Positions 1 to 8,276 of a stretch of DNA of 64,000 nucleotides are shown here, in pieces (position 1 is the first letter of the stretch; each line of letters opens with the position of its first letter). The stretch lies in the NCBI GenBank assembly GCA_028821195.1, contig JAPPHB010000138.1, positions 1-64,000 on the forward strand, given 5' to 3'. This DNA is from Gammaproteobacteria bacterium (GTDB lineage Bacteria > Gemmatimonadota > Gemmatimonadetes > Longimicrobiales > Gaopeijiaceae). The notes beneath the pieces were generated by a model. That model was not told the origin of the DNA, searched no databases, and saw nothing but the letters and a program-made list of their open reading frames with translations. Made by a program: the position numbers and the translations under genes.

Positions 1-584
1 TTGGACCCCGGATGGGTTGCTAATCTACTGTCCAGAGAAATCGGGGGCACTATACGATGGGGATGAACACCGCCAGTAGCAGTCTTCGCCACGCCGGTAC
101 CTTCATGACTCGTCTCCTTCCGCTTGGGCCATGGTTGTCGCATCCGTCGCAGATGACCGGGCTTGACGGTGCGAAGGTGTGGCCGCGATCAAGAGAGCGC
201 AAGCGCAGTTGCCGCACCGTCGAGGCGGTCCGCCTGCGGGCGTTGCGGGATGCGAGAGGTTTGGTGGGCACCTGACCCGGCTGCGGACCCACGCCTTCCG
301 CGTTTACCTCGGCCGACCGCCAGCCGCGACGCCGTCGAGGAATACAGATGGGTTGACGGTAGCGACATCCACGAGCATGGCGAGTACCACGAACACGACG
401 CCTAACGGAGCCGGAGTACATGGCCTTCTTGGTAGGAGGGAAAGCAACGCGGCCAAGACGTTAGGCGAAGAGGCGAACCAAGCGGACTCCCGCCAATCAG
501 GTCCAGTTTTCCCGCTTTCGCGGTACGGTCCAGCAAGGTCCAGTCCAACGGCAGGAAACGCAGATCGTGCAGCCCTGTAAGTAG
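1..584. other. gene-poor region at window start
   Basis: I find no convincing gene here. Open frames exist on both strands, but their translations are arginine-, alanine- and proline-rich strings without recognisable motifs, as expected from chance frames in high-GC DNA. The one structured element is a long inverted repeat at 399-467, listed separately. The segment ends at an in-frame stop just upstream of an HNH nuclease remnant, so it may be decayed accessory DNA. Confidence 0.5.
399..467 (+). repeat. attC-like imperfect inverted repeat
   Basis: Perfect 9-bp outer arms CGCCTAACG (399-407) and CGTTAGGCG (459-467) enclose shorter inner arms TGGCC (421-425) and GGCCA (451-455). GCCTAAC at 400-406 fits the integron inverse core RYYYAAC, and GTTAGGC at 460-466 fits the core GTTRRRY, in the order expected on the plus strand. 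The 67-bp span is within the usual attC range. The spacing between outer and inner arms is asymmetric (13 and 3 nt), which is atypical, and no integrase is present, so the identity is tentative. Confidence 0.35.
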
Positions 585-908
585 TTAGACGATTTTCCTG
601 CCGGGATTCTGGCGATCCACACTCCGCTCTGCCGGCGCCATCATCGCGCGGTTCACGAGGGGCAGGTGAAGCTATCGGTGGCAACCGACGGAACGGTGGT
701 GTTCTTCACGCGCGGCGGGAAGATGCTGGCGGACGCGCCGAAACAAGTCTGGAGGGATTTGGCCCCGGTCCCTCCAGTTCATCCCGCGGCCCCGTCGAAG
801 GGCGAGGGAGCCGTGCTCTCAAACGGCGCCGCGCTCTATCGCGACTCCGATATCCCCTGGCGCATCGAGGCCGAGGCGCGAGAAGCCGTGGAGGAATCCC
901 TTGAATGA
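585..908 (+). pseudogene. C-terminal remnant of an HNH endonuclease (DUF222/HNH type)
   Basis: The open frame from 585, just after a TAG at 582-584, reads ...PLCRRHHRAVHEGQVKL..., which matches the second half of the HNH motif of DUF222-type nucleases (LCRRHHRxVHEG). The zinc- and DNA-binding first half and the roughly 300-residue N-terminal DUF222 region are missing. A GTG at 666 could start an 80-residue product, but that would begin after the catalytic His pair. I read this as a degraded tail and not a working gene. These nucleases are often multicopy in high-GC genomes, so loss of one copy is unremarkable. Confidence 0.6.
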
Positions 909-1016
909 TGCCGCGGTCTCCCGGGCCTGGGTGCCGGCCCGCCCTGACCCCACCTCGAGCCGGTTGCGCGCTGCTCGCGTGGTCGTGTCGGAATACGCGG
1001 CTCGCGCCGGCCGTGC

Positions 1017-1676
1017 TCACCCCGCCGCCAGCTGCCTCCGGTGATGGTCCATCTGCATCCGGTGGACCGCTCCGATGATGGCGAGCAGAACGAGGGCCAG
1101 CGGAATATCCAGCATCCAGCTGACCAGTCCCGTGGTCGCTTCCAGGCGCTCCAAACCTGCTTCGTCGACGCGGCCGCGTGCCGCCACATCCACGATGCTG
1201 ACGCCCCAGAAGGGCACGATCCAGAGGACCCACCACCAGCGCAGCAGCGGCGGTACCGGTTCGCCGCGCCAGTCGGAAGGGTTGCGGGAGGCGCGCCAGA
1301 TCTCCGTCATGGCCTGATACGGCTTCCAGAACCAGGCGATGGGCACGAAGTACCAGCCGATGGCCCACCCGGGCGTGAAGTGCATGTCGGTCGCGCCCAA
1401 CTGTCGGGTATTGTCATTGGCCCGATGAATCCAGGTGAGCACCAGGATCGCGGTGATGAGCGGCACGGGCAGCCCCGTGAACACCCACAAGATCACCCGC
1501 AGCCCGGTGTCCAACTCCGCCTCCCCTCGGCCTCCCGGCAAGGCGCGGGCACTGGACCACATCCCGAGCAGTGCGGCGGCGATACTCGCGTACAGAAATC
1601 CACGCGTCCAGTTCGTAAGCCTGGTCGGATCGCTGAAGCCCTTGGTCGGTTCGGGTGCCCTCGAAGCATGCTCCAT
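1017..1676 (-). CDS. DUF4328 family membrane protein
   Basis: A 219-residue protein with about five hydrophobic segments (near residues 20-43, 60-85, 100-120, 145-165 and 185-205). The block WIHRANDN...PGWAIGWYFVPIAWFWKPYQAMTEIWRAS, read with its gap, is the DUF4328 signature. The family is of unknown function and sits in the cytoplasmic membrane. The ATG at 1676 is chosen because it follows a strong GGAG/GAGGTGA ribosome site. That site contains the stop codon of the upstream PNPOx-like gene two bases before the ATG, so the two genes are very likely translationally coupled. A longer frame reaching 1796 would overlap the neighbour and lacks family similarity at its N-terminus. Confidence 0.8.
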   Translation of the reverse strand: MEHASRAPEPTKGFSDPTRLTNWTRGFLYASIAAALLGMWSSARALPGGRGEAELDTGLRVILWVFTGLPVPLITAILVLTWIHRANDNTRQLGATDMHFTPGWAIGWYFVPIAWFWKPYQAMTEIWRASRNPSDWRGEPVPPLLRWWWVLWIVPFWGVSIVDVAARGRVDEAGLERLEATTGLVSWMLDIPLALVLLAIIGAVHRMQMDHHRRQLAAG

Positions 1677-1678
1677 GC

Positions 1679-2407
1679 TCACCTCGCTCCAAGGCTCGGG
1701 TGCGGGGAAGCGCGTTCGACGCCTGAAGCTAGTCCAGGAAGGAGAAGCGATTCGGGCATCGCTCCAGGGTTCAACTCCACCACATGAGCCCGCCACGTCT
1801 CCGCGTCGCCCGGCGCGCCGTGCGCCTCGGATACCACCTCAAGCCGAATCGGCGTCACCTCGATGAGCAGCACGCTCTGGTCCCGGTCCGGGTAGAACGG
1901 CGTCCACGACTCCTTCCAGTGCCGGGCCTTTGCCTCCGGGTCGTCGACCAGGCGGGCCCGGCCGATGAGCGTGACGTATGCGGGCACGCCCTCGGCGAGA
2001 TAGTGAAGTGCCACCCGGGGTCGCGCGCGCAACTGCTCCACCTTGCGGCTGTCGGGGTTGGTGGCCAGCCACACCACCCAGTCACCGTCCGGCGGGAGAG
2101 GGTCCATGGCGCGCACCGCCGGATAGCCCTCTTCATCCAGCGTCGCCAGTGACACGAACGCCGCGCCCTCCACCACCTCGCGCGCGATCCCGAGCAGTTC
2201 GGCGCGCGACGGCGTCTGGGCGCCAGCCGTGCCCGCCAAGGCCAGTGGGGCCATCCACGCCGCCATCGCGAGTGAAGCCATCCGCGCGGCCACGGCCACC
2301 GGGGTCATCCACGCCGCGGCCTGCGAGGTCATCCAAGCCGCTGCGGCCTGCGGGGCGATCCTCACGAGGCGCGCGCCCGCTCTACACGTTTTACATATTT
2401 TACGCAT
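1679..2407 (-). CDS. pyridoxamine 5'-phosphate oxidase-like (general stress protein 26 type) exported protein
   Basis: A 242-residue protein. Residues from about 65 carry a flavin-binding split-barrel domain of the PNPOx/general-stress-protein-26 family (FVSLATLDEEGYPAVRAM; RKVEQLRARPRVALHY; WTPFYPDRDQSVLLIEV). Such proteins bind flavin or F420 and often have unknown substrates; I cannot assign a reaction. The N-terminus, about residues 15-62, is an Ala/Met/Trp-rich repetitive hydrophobic stretch ending in AGTAGAQ, which looks like a signal peptide. This is unusual because family members are normally cytosolic. The start lies in an AT-rich patch with short CGTAAAA-type repeats, 33 bases after ychF, on the same strand and probably in the same transcript. 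The exact start is uncertain. Confidence 0.7.
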   Translation of the reverse strand: MRKICKTCRAGARLVRIAPQAAAAWMTSQAAAWMTPVAVAARMASLAMAAWMAPLALAGTAGAQTPSRAELLGIAREVVEGAAFVSLATLDEEGYPAVRAMDPLPPDGDWVVWLATNPDSRKVEQLRARPRVALHYLAEGVPAYVTLIGRARLVDDPEAKARHWKESWTPFYPDRDQSVLLIEVTPIRLEVVSEAHGAPGDAETWRAHVVELNPGAMPESLLLPGLASGVERASPHPSLGAR

Positions 2408-2440
2408 CTTACGTATTCCAGACCTCGCTTCAACATTCTA

Positions 2441-3553
2441 CTAGACGTTGAAGAGCACCCGCAGGACATCCCCGTCCTTCACGACGTAGTCCCTGCCTTC
2501 CACCCGCAGCCGCCCGGCCGCCTTCACCGCCTGCTCCGATCCGTATTCCTCCAGGACATCGAACGGGATGACCTCCGCCCGGATGAAGCCGCGCTCCATG
2601 TCCGAGTGGATCTTCCCGGCGGCTCGTCGCGCGTCGGTGCCCGCGCGGATGGTCCAGGCTCGCACTTCCGGCCCCGCCACGGTGAAGAAGGAGATCAGAT
2701 CCTGCAGCTTGTAGGCCGCGCGGATGAAGCGGTTGAGGGCGGGCTCGGCCAGCCCCATCTCGCGCAGAAACTCCCGCTGATCCGCCGGCTCGAGCATCGC
2801 GATCTCCGCCTCGAGGCTGGCCGAGAGCGACATGCCCCCGGCGCCCATACGGGCGAGGGCCTCTTGGAGTTCATCCGGTAGCGGGTCCTCCCGTTCTTCC
2901 GGCAGCGGCGCGTCGAGTTCATCCGGGCGCGACTCCGGGATATCGCCCGACAGCGACTCCCCCGGGTCGTCTTCCTCGCGGTTGAGCACGGCCAGCAGCG
3001 GCGCGTCGGTGACCAGCGAATAGCCGCGCAGGAGCGAACGATCCAGGTCCGACTCCGGAAGCAGGCGAAGCGGCCGTTCCGACTCGAGCGTCTCCCGCAT
3101 GCGTTCGAAGGCCGCCACCTCGAGCCCGCGCTTCGCTTCCTTGCGCGCCCGCTCCAGCCAGCGTTCGACGAACACCAGATCGGCGAGGACGCATTCGGCG
3201 TGGAACGCCTCGAGCTCGGCGGCGGGATCGGGGGCGTGCTCGAGCGCCGGGTTGTCGAAGCCGCGCAGCACGAGGCAGAGGGCGTCCTGGTCGCGCACCT
3301 GCTGCAGCGCCGCGGTCGAGAGCCCGCGCTGTTCGGAACCGTGTTCTCCGGGGATGTCGCAGAAGACGATGCTGGCGAAGGTGGTCTTCTTCGGCCGGTA
3401 GAGGGCCGAGAGCCACTCCACCCGGGGATCGGGCACGTCCACTACGGCGCGGCGCACCTCGCCCCCGTATCCGACCGGGGCGTCCTGACCGGTCATCGCA
3501 TTGAACACGGTCGTCTTCCCCGAACCCGGGAAGCCCACCAGGCCAACCTTCAC
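2441..3553 (-). CDS. ychF: YchF/OLA1-family P-loop ATPase/GTPase
   Basis: A 370-residue Obg-related P-loop protein. The Walker A motif GFPGSGKT is at residues 7-14, the G3-like DIPG follows near 65, and the G4 position reads LNREE. YchF members carry NxxE there in place of NKxD and so prefer ATP. The C-terminal roughly 85 residues form the TGS-type DUF933 domain (DLISFFTVAGPEVRAWTI, HSDMERGFIRAEVI, DYVVKDGDVLRVLFNV), the best diagnostic. YchF binds ribosomes and is linked to stress responses. The P-loop differs from the usual GLPNVGKST and the middle region is Asp/Glu/Pro-rich, so this is a divergent member. Translation starts at GTG 3553 behind GGAGGG. PNPOx-like and DUF4328 genes follow closely on the same strand. 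Confidence 0.85.
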   Translation of the reverse strand: MKVGLVGFPGSGKTTVFNAMTGQDAPVGYGGEVRRAVVDVPDPRVEWLSALYRPKKTTFASIVFCDIPGEHGSEQRGLSTAALQQVRDQDALCLVLRGFDNPALEHAPDPAAELEAFHAECVLADLVFVERWLERARKEAKRGLEVAAFERMRETLESERPLRLLPESDLDRSLLRGYSLVTDAPLLAVLNREEDDPGESLSGDIPESRPDELDAPLPEEREDPLPDELQEALARMGAGGMSLSASLEAEIAMLEPADQREFLREMGLAEPALNRFIRAAYKLQDLISFFTVAGPEVRAWTIRAGTDARRAAGKIHSDMERGFIRAEVIPFDVLEEYGSEQAVKAAGRLRVEGRDYVVKDGDVLRVLFNV

Positions 3554-3584
3554 GCTGTCGTTCCCTCCATTCTCGTGGCTGAGT

Positions 3585-3656
3585 CAAGGAATCTGCTTCT
3601 GACATTCCTTGCCTGCCAGCCTTGCGAAGTCGGCGCAAGCGTGATCCCTTGCAAGG
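3585..3656. promoter_or_regulatory. cluster of CAAGG/CCTTG inverted repeats in a divergent promoter region
   Basis: The short region between divergent ychF and the DUF1761 gene holds perfect 8-bp arms CAAGGAAT (3585-3592) and ATTCCTTG (3604-3611) with an 11-nt spacer, a CCTTGC half-site at 3620, and a 10-bp palindrome CCTTGCAAGG (3647-3656). The density of one half-site in a divergent intergenic region suggests a regulator-binding region. No regulator gene is adjacent. Confidence 0.35.
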
Positions 3657-3698
3657 TTCTACCGATTGATGGGCACGGGCACGAGCGAGGACAGCGCA

Positions 3699-4133
3699 AT
3701 GGAACCGACGGTCTCGGTCAACTACCTGGCCATCCTCGTCTGTGTCGTCGTCGCGATGCCGCTTGGATTCCTGTGGTTCGGGCCGCTCTTCGGCAAGATG
3801 TGGGCCCGGCACATGGGGATGGAGGGTGAAGACGCCCAGGGAGGGATGGCCAAGGCCATGGTCATCTATGCCCTGGGCTCATTCCTTCTCGTGTTCGTGC
3901 TCGCCCACTACGTCGCTCTGGTGCGGCCCTCCGCGTGGGGAGTGGGTCCCGATCAGGCGCCCTGGGTCTACGCCTGGAACGGCGCGTTCTGGCCTTGGCT
4001 GGGCTTCTTCCTTCCGCTTCAGATGGGGCGGGTCGCGTGGGAAGGGAAGAAGTGGGGGCTGGTCGCCATCAACTCCGGGTTCGACCTGGTCCGGCTGCTG
4101 ATTTTCGCGATCATCCTCACGCACTGGCACTGA
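3699..4133 (+). CDS. DUF1761 family membrane protein
   Basis: A 144-residue protein with four predicted transmembrane helices. The N-terminal VNYLAILVCVVVAMPLGFLW followed by WFGPLFGKMW is the hallmark of DUF1761 (Asn-Tyr start, Gly/Pro-containing helix, WFGPLFGKxW). The function of this family is unknown and the location is the cytoplasmic membrane. The ATG at 3699 follows GAGG at a spacing of 8 and places the conserved N-terminus correctly; an upstream TTG/ATG pair at 3666-3671 would add 11 residues without support. It is divergent from ychF and 124 bases upstream of leuA, so it is probably a separate unit. Confidence 0.8.
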   Translation: MEPTVSVNYLAILVCVVVAMPLGFLWFGPLFGKMWARHMGMEGEDAQGGMAKAMVIYALGSFLLVFVLAHYVALVRPSAWGVGPDQAPWVYAWNGAFWPWLGFFLPLQMGRVAWEGKKWGLVAINSGFDLVRLLIFAIILTHWH

Positions 4134-4257
4134 TCCCTCACGTACCGGAGCAGTCGGCGTAGCGGCGCGACGCCGGCGGGAAGCGATCGCAGGTCCCCTG
4201 TCCCGGGCATAAGCTGTTACCATTTCTCCGGGCAGTACCGATTACCGAGGAGTACAC

Positions 4258-5463
4258 ATGGCCAGGATCACGGTCTTCGACACCACTCTGAGAGACGGCG
4301 AACAGTCCCCGGGCTGTACCATGACCCCGTCCGAGAAGTTTCGCATGGCGCACCAGCTCGAGGAGCTGGGCGTGGATGTGATCGAGGCGGGGTTCCCGAT
4401 CGCCTCCGACACCGATTTCGACGCGGTCGGGACCATCGCACGCGAGATCCGCGAGCCGGTGATCGCCGCGCTGGCGCGGGCCACCGCGGGCGACATCGAC
4501 CGGGCCGGGCACGCGGTGGAGGGAGCACGCCGGTCGCGCATCCACACCTTCATCGCGACATCGGACATCCATCTCGAGCGCAAGCTCGGCATCGGGCGCG
4601 AGGAGTGCCTGGAGCGGGCGGCGGCGGCGGTCGAGCGCGCCTGCCGCTTCACCGACGACGTGGAGTTCAGCGCCGAGGACGCCACCCGCACCGATCTCGA
4701 CTTCCTGTGCGCCGTGATCGCCGCGGCGGTTGAGGCGGGCGCCACCACGGTCAACATCCCGGACACGGTCGGCTACACCTTCCCGGCCGAGTTCCGCGAC
4801 ACCCTGCGCGAGCTGGTGGCCAGGGTGCCCGGGCTGGGCGACGAGGTGGTGCTGTCGGTGCACTGCCACGACGACCTGGGGCTCGCGGTGGCCAACAGCC
4901 TGGCCGGGCTCGACGCCGGAGCGCGGCAGATAGAGTGCACCATCAACGGCATCGGCGAGCGCGCGGGCAACGCATCGCTCGAGGAGATCGTGATGGCGCT
5001 CAAGGTGCGCGCCGACATCAACGAGCACTTCACCGAGGTCAACGCCGAGAAGCTCTATCCGACGAGCCGCCTGCTGAGCGAGACCATCGGCGTCATGCCG
5101 CAGCCCAACAAGGCGATCGTGGGCGACAACGCCTTCGCGCACGCCGCGGGCATCCACCAGCACGGCATGCTGAGCGACCGGGCCACCTACGAGATCATGA
5201 CCCCGGAAACGGTGGGCGCGCCTCCGACGCAGCTCGTGCTGGGCAAGCACTCCGGGCGGCACGCGCTGCGCCACCGCTACGAGAAGCTCGGGCACGACCT
5301 CACCGACGAGGAGATGGCCGAGGCGTCCCGCTATTGCACGGATCTCGCGGAGCGCCGCATCGACGTGACCGACGAAGCCCTGCTTTCGATCCTGCGCAGG
5401 ATCAAGGGCGAGGAGGGTGAGTCGCGGGTCCAGGGCAGATCGGCGGACCGGGCCTACAGGTAG
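4258..5463 (+). CDS. leuA: 2-isopropylmalate synthase, short form without regulatory domain
   Basis: This enzyme condenses acetyl-CoA with 2-ketoisovalerate, the first committed step of leucine synthesis. The HMGL-like TIM barrel is clear: [13 protein letters not shown] at residues 7-19, with the metal-binding Asp, the HCHDD motif at 202-206, and [10 protein letters not shown] from 295. The protein is only 401 residues, whereas classical LeuA is about 510. It ends shortly after the accessory subdomain, so the C-terminal leucine-binding allosteric domain is absent. Homocitrate or citramalate synthase-like activity is a possible alternative for short forms, but the neighbouring ilvC-ilvD-leuC-leuD genes favour LeuA. 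The ATG is preceded by GAGGAG. A terminator-like hairpin separates it from ilvC. Confidence 0.88.
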   Translation: MARITVFDTTLRDGEQSPGCTMTPSEKFRMAHQLEELGVDVIEAGFPIASDTDFDAVGTIAREIREPVIAALARATAGDIDRAGHAVEGARRSRIHTFIATSDIHLERKLGIGREECLERAAAAVERACRFTDDVEFSAEDATRTDLDFLCAVIAAAVEAGATTVNIPDTVGYTFPAEFRDTLRELVARVPGLGDEVVLSVHCHDDLGLAVANSLAGLDAGARQIECTINGIGERAGNASLEEIVMALKVRADINEHFTEVNAEKLYPTSRLLSETIGVMPQPNKAIVGDNAFAHAAGIHQHGMLSDRATYEIMTPETVGAPPTQLVLGKHSGRHALRHRYEKLGHDLTDEEMAEASRYCTDLAERRIDVTDEALLSILRRIKGEEGESRVQGRSADRAYR

Positions 5464-5473
5464 CCCGGCGCAT

Positions 5474-5507
5474 CCGGATGATCCCTCCAGATCAGCGGAC
5501 CTTTTTT
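5474..5507 (+). terminator. Rho-independent terminator or attenuator between leuA and ilvC
   Basis: The arms TGATC (5479-5483) and GATCA (5490-5494), extended past small bulges by CCG/CGG, close a CCTCCA loop and are followed after ACC by six T residues (5502-5507). This is the classic layout of an intrinsic terminator. It lies 11 bases after the leuA stop and 56 bases before the ilvC start, so it could end leuA transcription or attenuate read-through into ilvC. Confidence 0.6.
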
Positions 5508-5562
5508 CCACTTTAGAGCAGTCGCGCGCACGGGCGCGCGCACAGAACGAGGATACCGGCAG

Positions 5563-6552
5563 ATGAGCGAAGCGACGATGGGAAGCAACGGGGCTTCCAC
5601 CGAACTCCTTCAGGGACGGTCCGTGGCCGTCATCGGCTACGGCAGCCAGGGGCATGCGCACGCCCTGAACCTGCGGGACTCGGGAGCCGACGTCGTGGTG
5701 GGTCTCTACGAGGGAAGTTCGTCCGCGGACAAGGCGCGGGCCGACGGGCTCGAGGTGGCCTCCGTCGCCGACGCCGCAGCCGGGGCCACGGTCGTCTCGA
5801 TTCTCATCCCCGACACGATTCAGCGGGACGTGTACGAGGCCGAGATCGAAAGGCACCTGAACGCCGGGGATACCCTCGTCTTCGCCCACGGCTTCAACGT
5901 CCACTACGGCGAGATCGTGGCGCCGGAGCACACCGACGTGATCCTCATCGCGCCCAAGTCCCCCGGCAACCGCGTGCGTGAGGAGTTCGTCGCGGGGCGC
6001 GGGGTGCCGGCGCTCTACGGGGTGCATCAGGATGCCAGCGGCGGCGCGACCGAGTTCGCCCGGGCGTACGCCGCGGGGCTGGGATGCGCGCGGGCGGGCA
6101 TCCTCGAGACGACGTTTGCAGCGGAGACCGAGACCGACCTGTTCGGGGAGCAGGCGGTGCTGTGCGGGGGCTTCACCGCGCTGGTGCAGGCCGGCTTCGA
6201 GACGCTCGTGGAAGCCGGCTACGATCCCGCCCTCGCCTACTTCGAATGCCTGCACGAGCTGAAGCTGATCGTGGACCTGGCGTACGCGCACGGCATCTCG
6301 GGGATGCGCCGCGAGGTCAGCGACACCGCCGAGTACGGCGACTACGTCAGCGGTCCGCGGGTCGTGGGCGATGCCTCGCGCGCGGCGATGAAGGAGATCC
6401 TGGCGGACGTCCAGTCCGGAGCCTTCGCGCGCCAGTGGATCGAGGAAGCGCGCGGCGGACGCGAGGCGTTCGACCGCATGCGGGTGGAAGGCGCCGAGCA
6501 TCCCATCGAGACGGTGGGCAGAAAGCTGCGGTCGCACATGGCCTGGCTCTAG
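5563..6552 (+). CDS. ilvC: ketol-acid reductoisomerase
   Basis: This enzyme converts 2-acetolactate or 2-aceto-2-hydroxybutyrate to dihydroxy acids using NAD(P)H and Mg2+, for valine, leucine and isoleucine synthesis. At 329 residues it is a class I (short) enzyme. The Rossmann motif GYGSQG is at residues 25-30 and the cofactor-loop region GLYEGSSS resembles the NADPH-preferring pattern. The Mg-binding [12 protein letters not shown] and [12 protein letters not shown] motifs are intact. [15 protein letters not shown] marks the substrate region. The ATG at 5563 follows GAGG. The gene is 7 bases upstream of ilvD and in the same orientation. Acetolactate synthase genes (ilvB/ilvN) are not in this window. 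Confidence 0.93.
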   Translation: MSEATMGSNGASTELLQGRSVAVIGYGSQGHAHALNLRDSGADVVVGLYEGSSSADKARADGLEVASVADAAAGATVVSILIPDTIQRDVYEAEIERHLNAGDTLVFAHGFNVHYGEIVAPEHTDVILIAPKSPGNRVREEFVAGRGVPALYGVHQDASGGATEFARAYAAGLGCARAGILETTFAAETETDLFGEQAVLCGGFTALVQAGFETLVEAGYDPALAYFECLHELKLIVDLAYAHGISGMRREVSDTAEYGDYVSGPRVVGDASRAAMKEILADVQSGAFARQWIEEARGGREAFDRMRVEGAEHPIETVGRKLRSHMAWL

Positions 6553-6559
6553 TCCGGGG

Positions 6560-8251
6560 ATGAAGCCGCGGCAATTGCCCCTCCGCAGCCAGGCGCTGGT
6601 CGCCGGGCGGGACCGGGCGGCGGCGCGCTCCATGCTGCGCGCGGTCGGCATGGAGGACGACGACTTCTCCAGGCCGCTGATCGCGATCGCGAACACGTGG
6701 ACCGACACCACGCCGTGCAACGCCCACCTGCGCGACCTTGCCGACTCGGTGCGGCAGGGGATCCGCGAGGCGGGGGGCATGCCGCTCGAGGTCAACACCA
6801 TCGCCATCTCGGACGGGATCACGATGGGGACCGAGGGCATGAAGGCCTCGCTGGTGAGCCGGGAGCTGGTCGCGGATTCGATCGAGCTGGTGGGGGACGC
6901 CTACGGGTTCGACGGCGTGGTGGCCATCTCCGGGTGCGACAAGACCATCCCGGGCACGGTGATGGCGCTGGCGCGCCTGGATCTGCCCAGCCTGATGCTC
7001 TACGGCGGGTCGATCCAGCCGGGCCGCTACCGGGGGCGCGACGTCACCATCCAGGACGTGTTCGAGGGGATCGGGGCGTGCGCGGCCGGGCGCATCACCG
7101 AGGAGGACCTGGACGAGCTGGAGCGCGCGGCCTGCCCGGGCGCGGGTTCGTGCGGGGGGCAGTTCACCGCTAACACCATGGCGACCGTCTTCGAGGCGAT
7201 GGGCATCTCGCCGATGGGCAGCGGCTCGGTGCCGGCCACCGATCCGGCCAAGGCGGGGGTCGCGCGCGACTGCGGCCGCTTGGCCGTCGACCTGGTGCGG
7301 CGCGGGGTGACCGCCCGCGACATCCTCACGCGCGCGGCGATGACCAACGGGATCACGCTGGCGGTGGCCACCGGCGGGTCGACCAACGCGGTGCTGCACC
7401 TGCTGGCGGTCGCGCGCGAAGCGGGGGTGGAGCTCGAGCTGGAGGACTTCGACCGCATCAGCGCGCGTACGCCGGTGATCGCGGACATGAAGCCGTGGGG
7501 CCGCTTCGTGGCCACCGACATGCACGCGGCGGGCGGGGTGCGGCTGCTGGCGGCCCGGCTGCTGGGCGCGGGGCTGCTCGACGGCGGCGCGGCCACGGTC
7601 ACCGGGCGCACGGTGGCGGAGGAGGCGGAGCTGGCGGCCGAGGCGGCCGGGCAGGAGGTGGTTTCGTCCGTGGAGGACCCGGTGAAGCCGCACGGCGGGC
7701 TGCTCATCCTGAGGGGCAACCTGGCGCCCGACGGATGCGTGCTTAAGGTGGCCGGCCCCGAGCGCGGCCATCACAGCGGCCCGGCGCGGGTGTTCGACTG
7801 CGAGGAGGACGCGTTCGAGGCGGTGCAGGCGGGCGCCATTTCCGCGGGGGACGTGGTGGTGATCCGGGGGGAGGGGCCGCGCGGCGGGCCGGGCATGCGG
7901 GAGATGCTGGCGGTCACGGCGGCGCTCACCGGGGCGGGGTTGGGGCCCTCGGTGGGGCTGCTCACCGACGGCCGCTTCTCGGGCGCCACCCACGGGCTGA
8001 TGGCTGGCCACGTCGCGCCCGAGGCGGTCGACGGCGGGCCCATCGCGGCGGTGCGGGACGGCGACACCATCACCTTCGACGTGGCCGCGCGCACCCTCTC
8101 GGTGGACCTGAGCGACGACGAGATCCGCGAGCGGGCGAGCGTCTGGCGCCCGTCCGCGCAGTCGGCCAACGGCTCCGCCACCGGCGTCATGCGCAAGTAC
8201 GCGCGCCTGGTCGCGTCCGCGTCCGAGGGCGCGGTCACCAACCGGGCATGA
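6560..8251 (+). CDS. ilvD: dihydroxy-acid dehydratase
   Basis: This Fe-S dehydratase forms 2-keto acids from 2,3-dihydroxy acids in valine/isoleucine synthesis and feeds 2-ketoisovalerate to LeuA. At 563 residues it has the usual length. The three cluster-ligand cysteines of IlvD/Edd proteins are present: Cys53 in TTPCNAH, Cys126 in GCDKTIPG, and Cys198 in [25 protein letters not shown] near the C-terminus is another family signature. It begins 7 bases after ilvC and is followed 25 bases later by leuC, so ilvC-ilvD-leuC-leuD form one transcription unit. Confidence 0.94.
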   Translation: MKPRQLPLRSQALVAGRDRAAARSMLRAVGMEDDDFSRPLIAIANTWTDTTPCNAHLRDLADSVRQGIREAGGMPLEVNTIAISDGITMGTEGMKASLVSRELVADSIELVGDAYGFDGVVAISGCDKTIPGTVMALARLDLPSLMLYGGSIQPGRYRGRDVTIQDVFEGIGACAAGRITEEDLDELERAACPGAGSCGGQFTANTMATVFEAMGISPMGSGSVPATDPAKAGVARDCGRLAVDLVRRGVTARDILTRAAMTNGITLAVATGGSTNAVLHLLAVAREAGVELELEDFDRISARTPVIADMKPWGRFVATDMHAAGGVRLLAARLLGAGLLDGGAATVTGRTVAEEAELAAEAAGQEVVSSVEDPVKPHGGLLILRGNLAPDGCVLKVAGPERGHHSGPARVFDCEEDAFEAVQAGAISAGDVVVIRGEGPRGGPGMREMLAVTAALTGAGLGPSVGLLTDGRFSGATHGLMAGHVAPEAVDGGPIAAVRDGDTITFDVAARTLSVDLSDDEIRERASVWRPSAQSANGSATGVMRKYARLVASASEGAVTNRA

Positions 8252-8276
8252 GCGAGACACGCACCGGCGAGCGCGC

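Noticed and set aside
5535-5555. GCGCGC...GCGCGC hairpin just before ilvC as a terminator
   Set aside because: It has no T tract and sits next to the ribosome site; simple GC-rich alternation explains it.
4138-6840. 900-residue open frame on the minus strand
   Set aside because: It is the antisense shadow of leuA and ilvC; the translation is His/Arg/Gly-rich and shows no family motifs, while the plus strand has complete enzymes.
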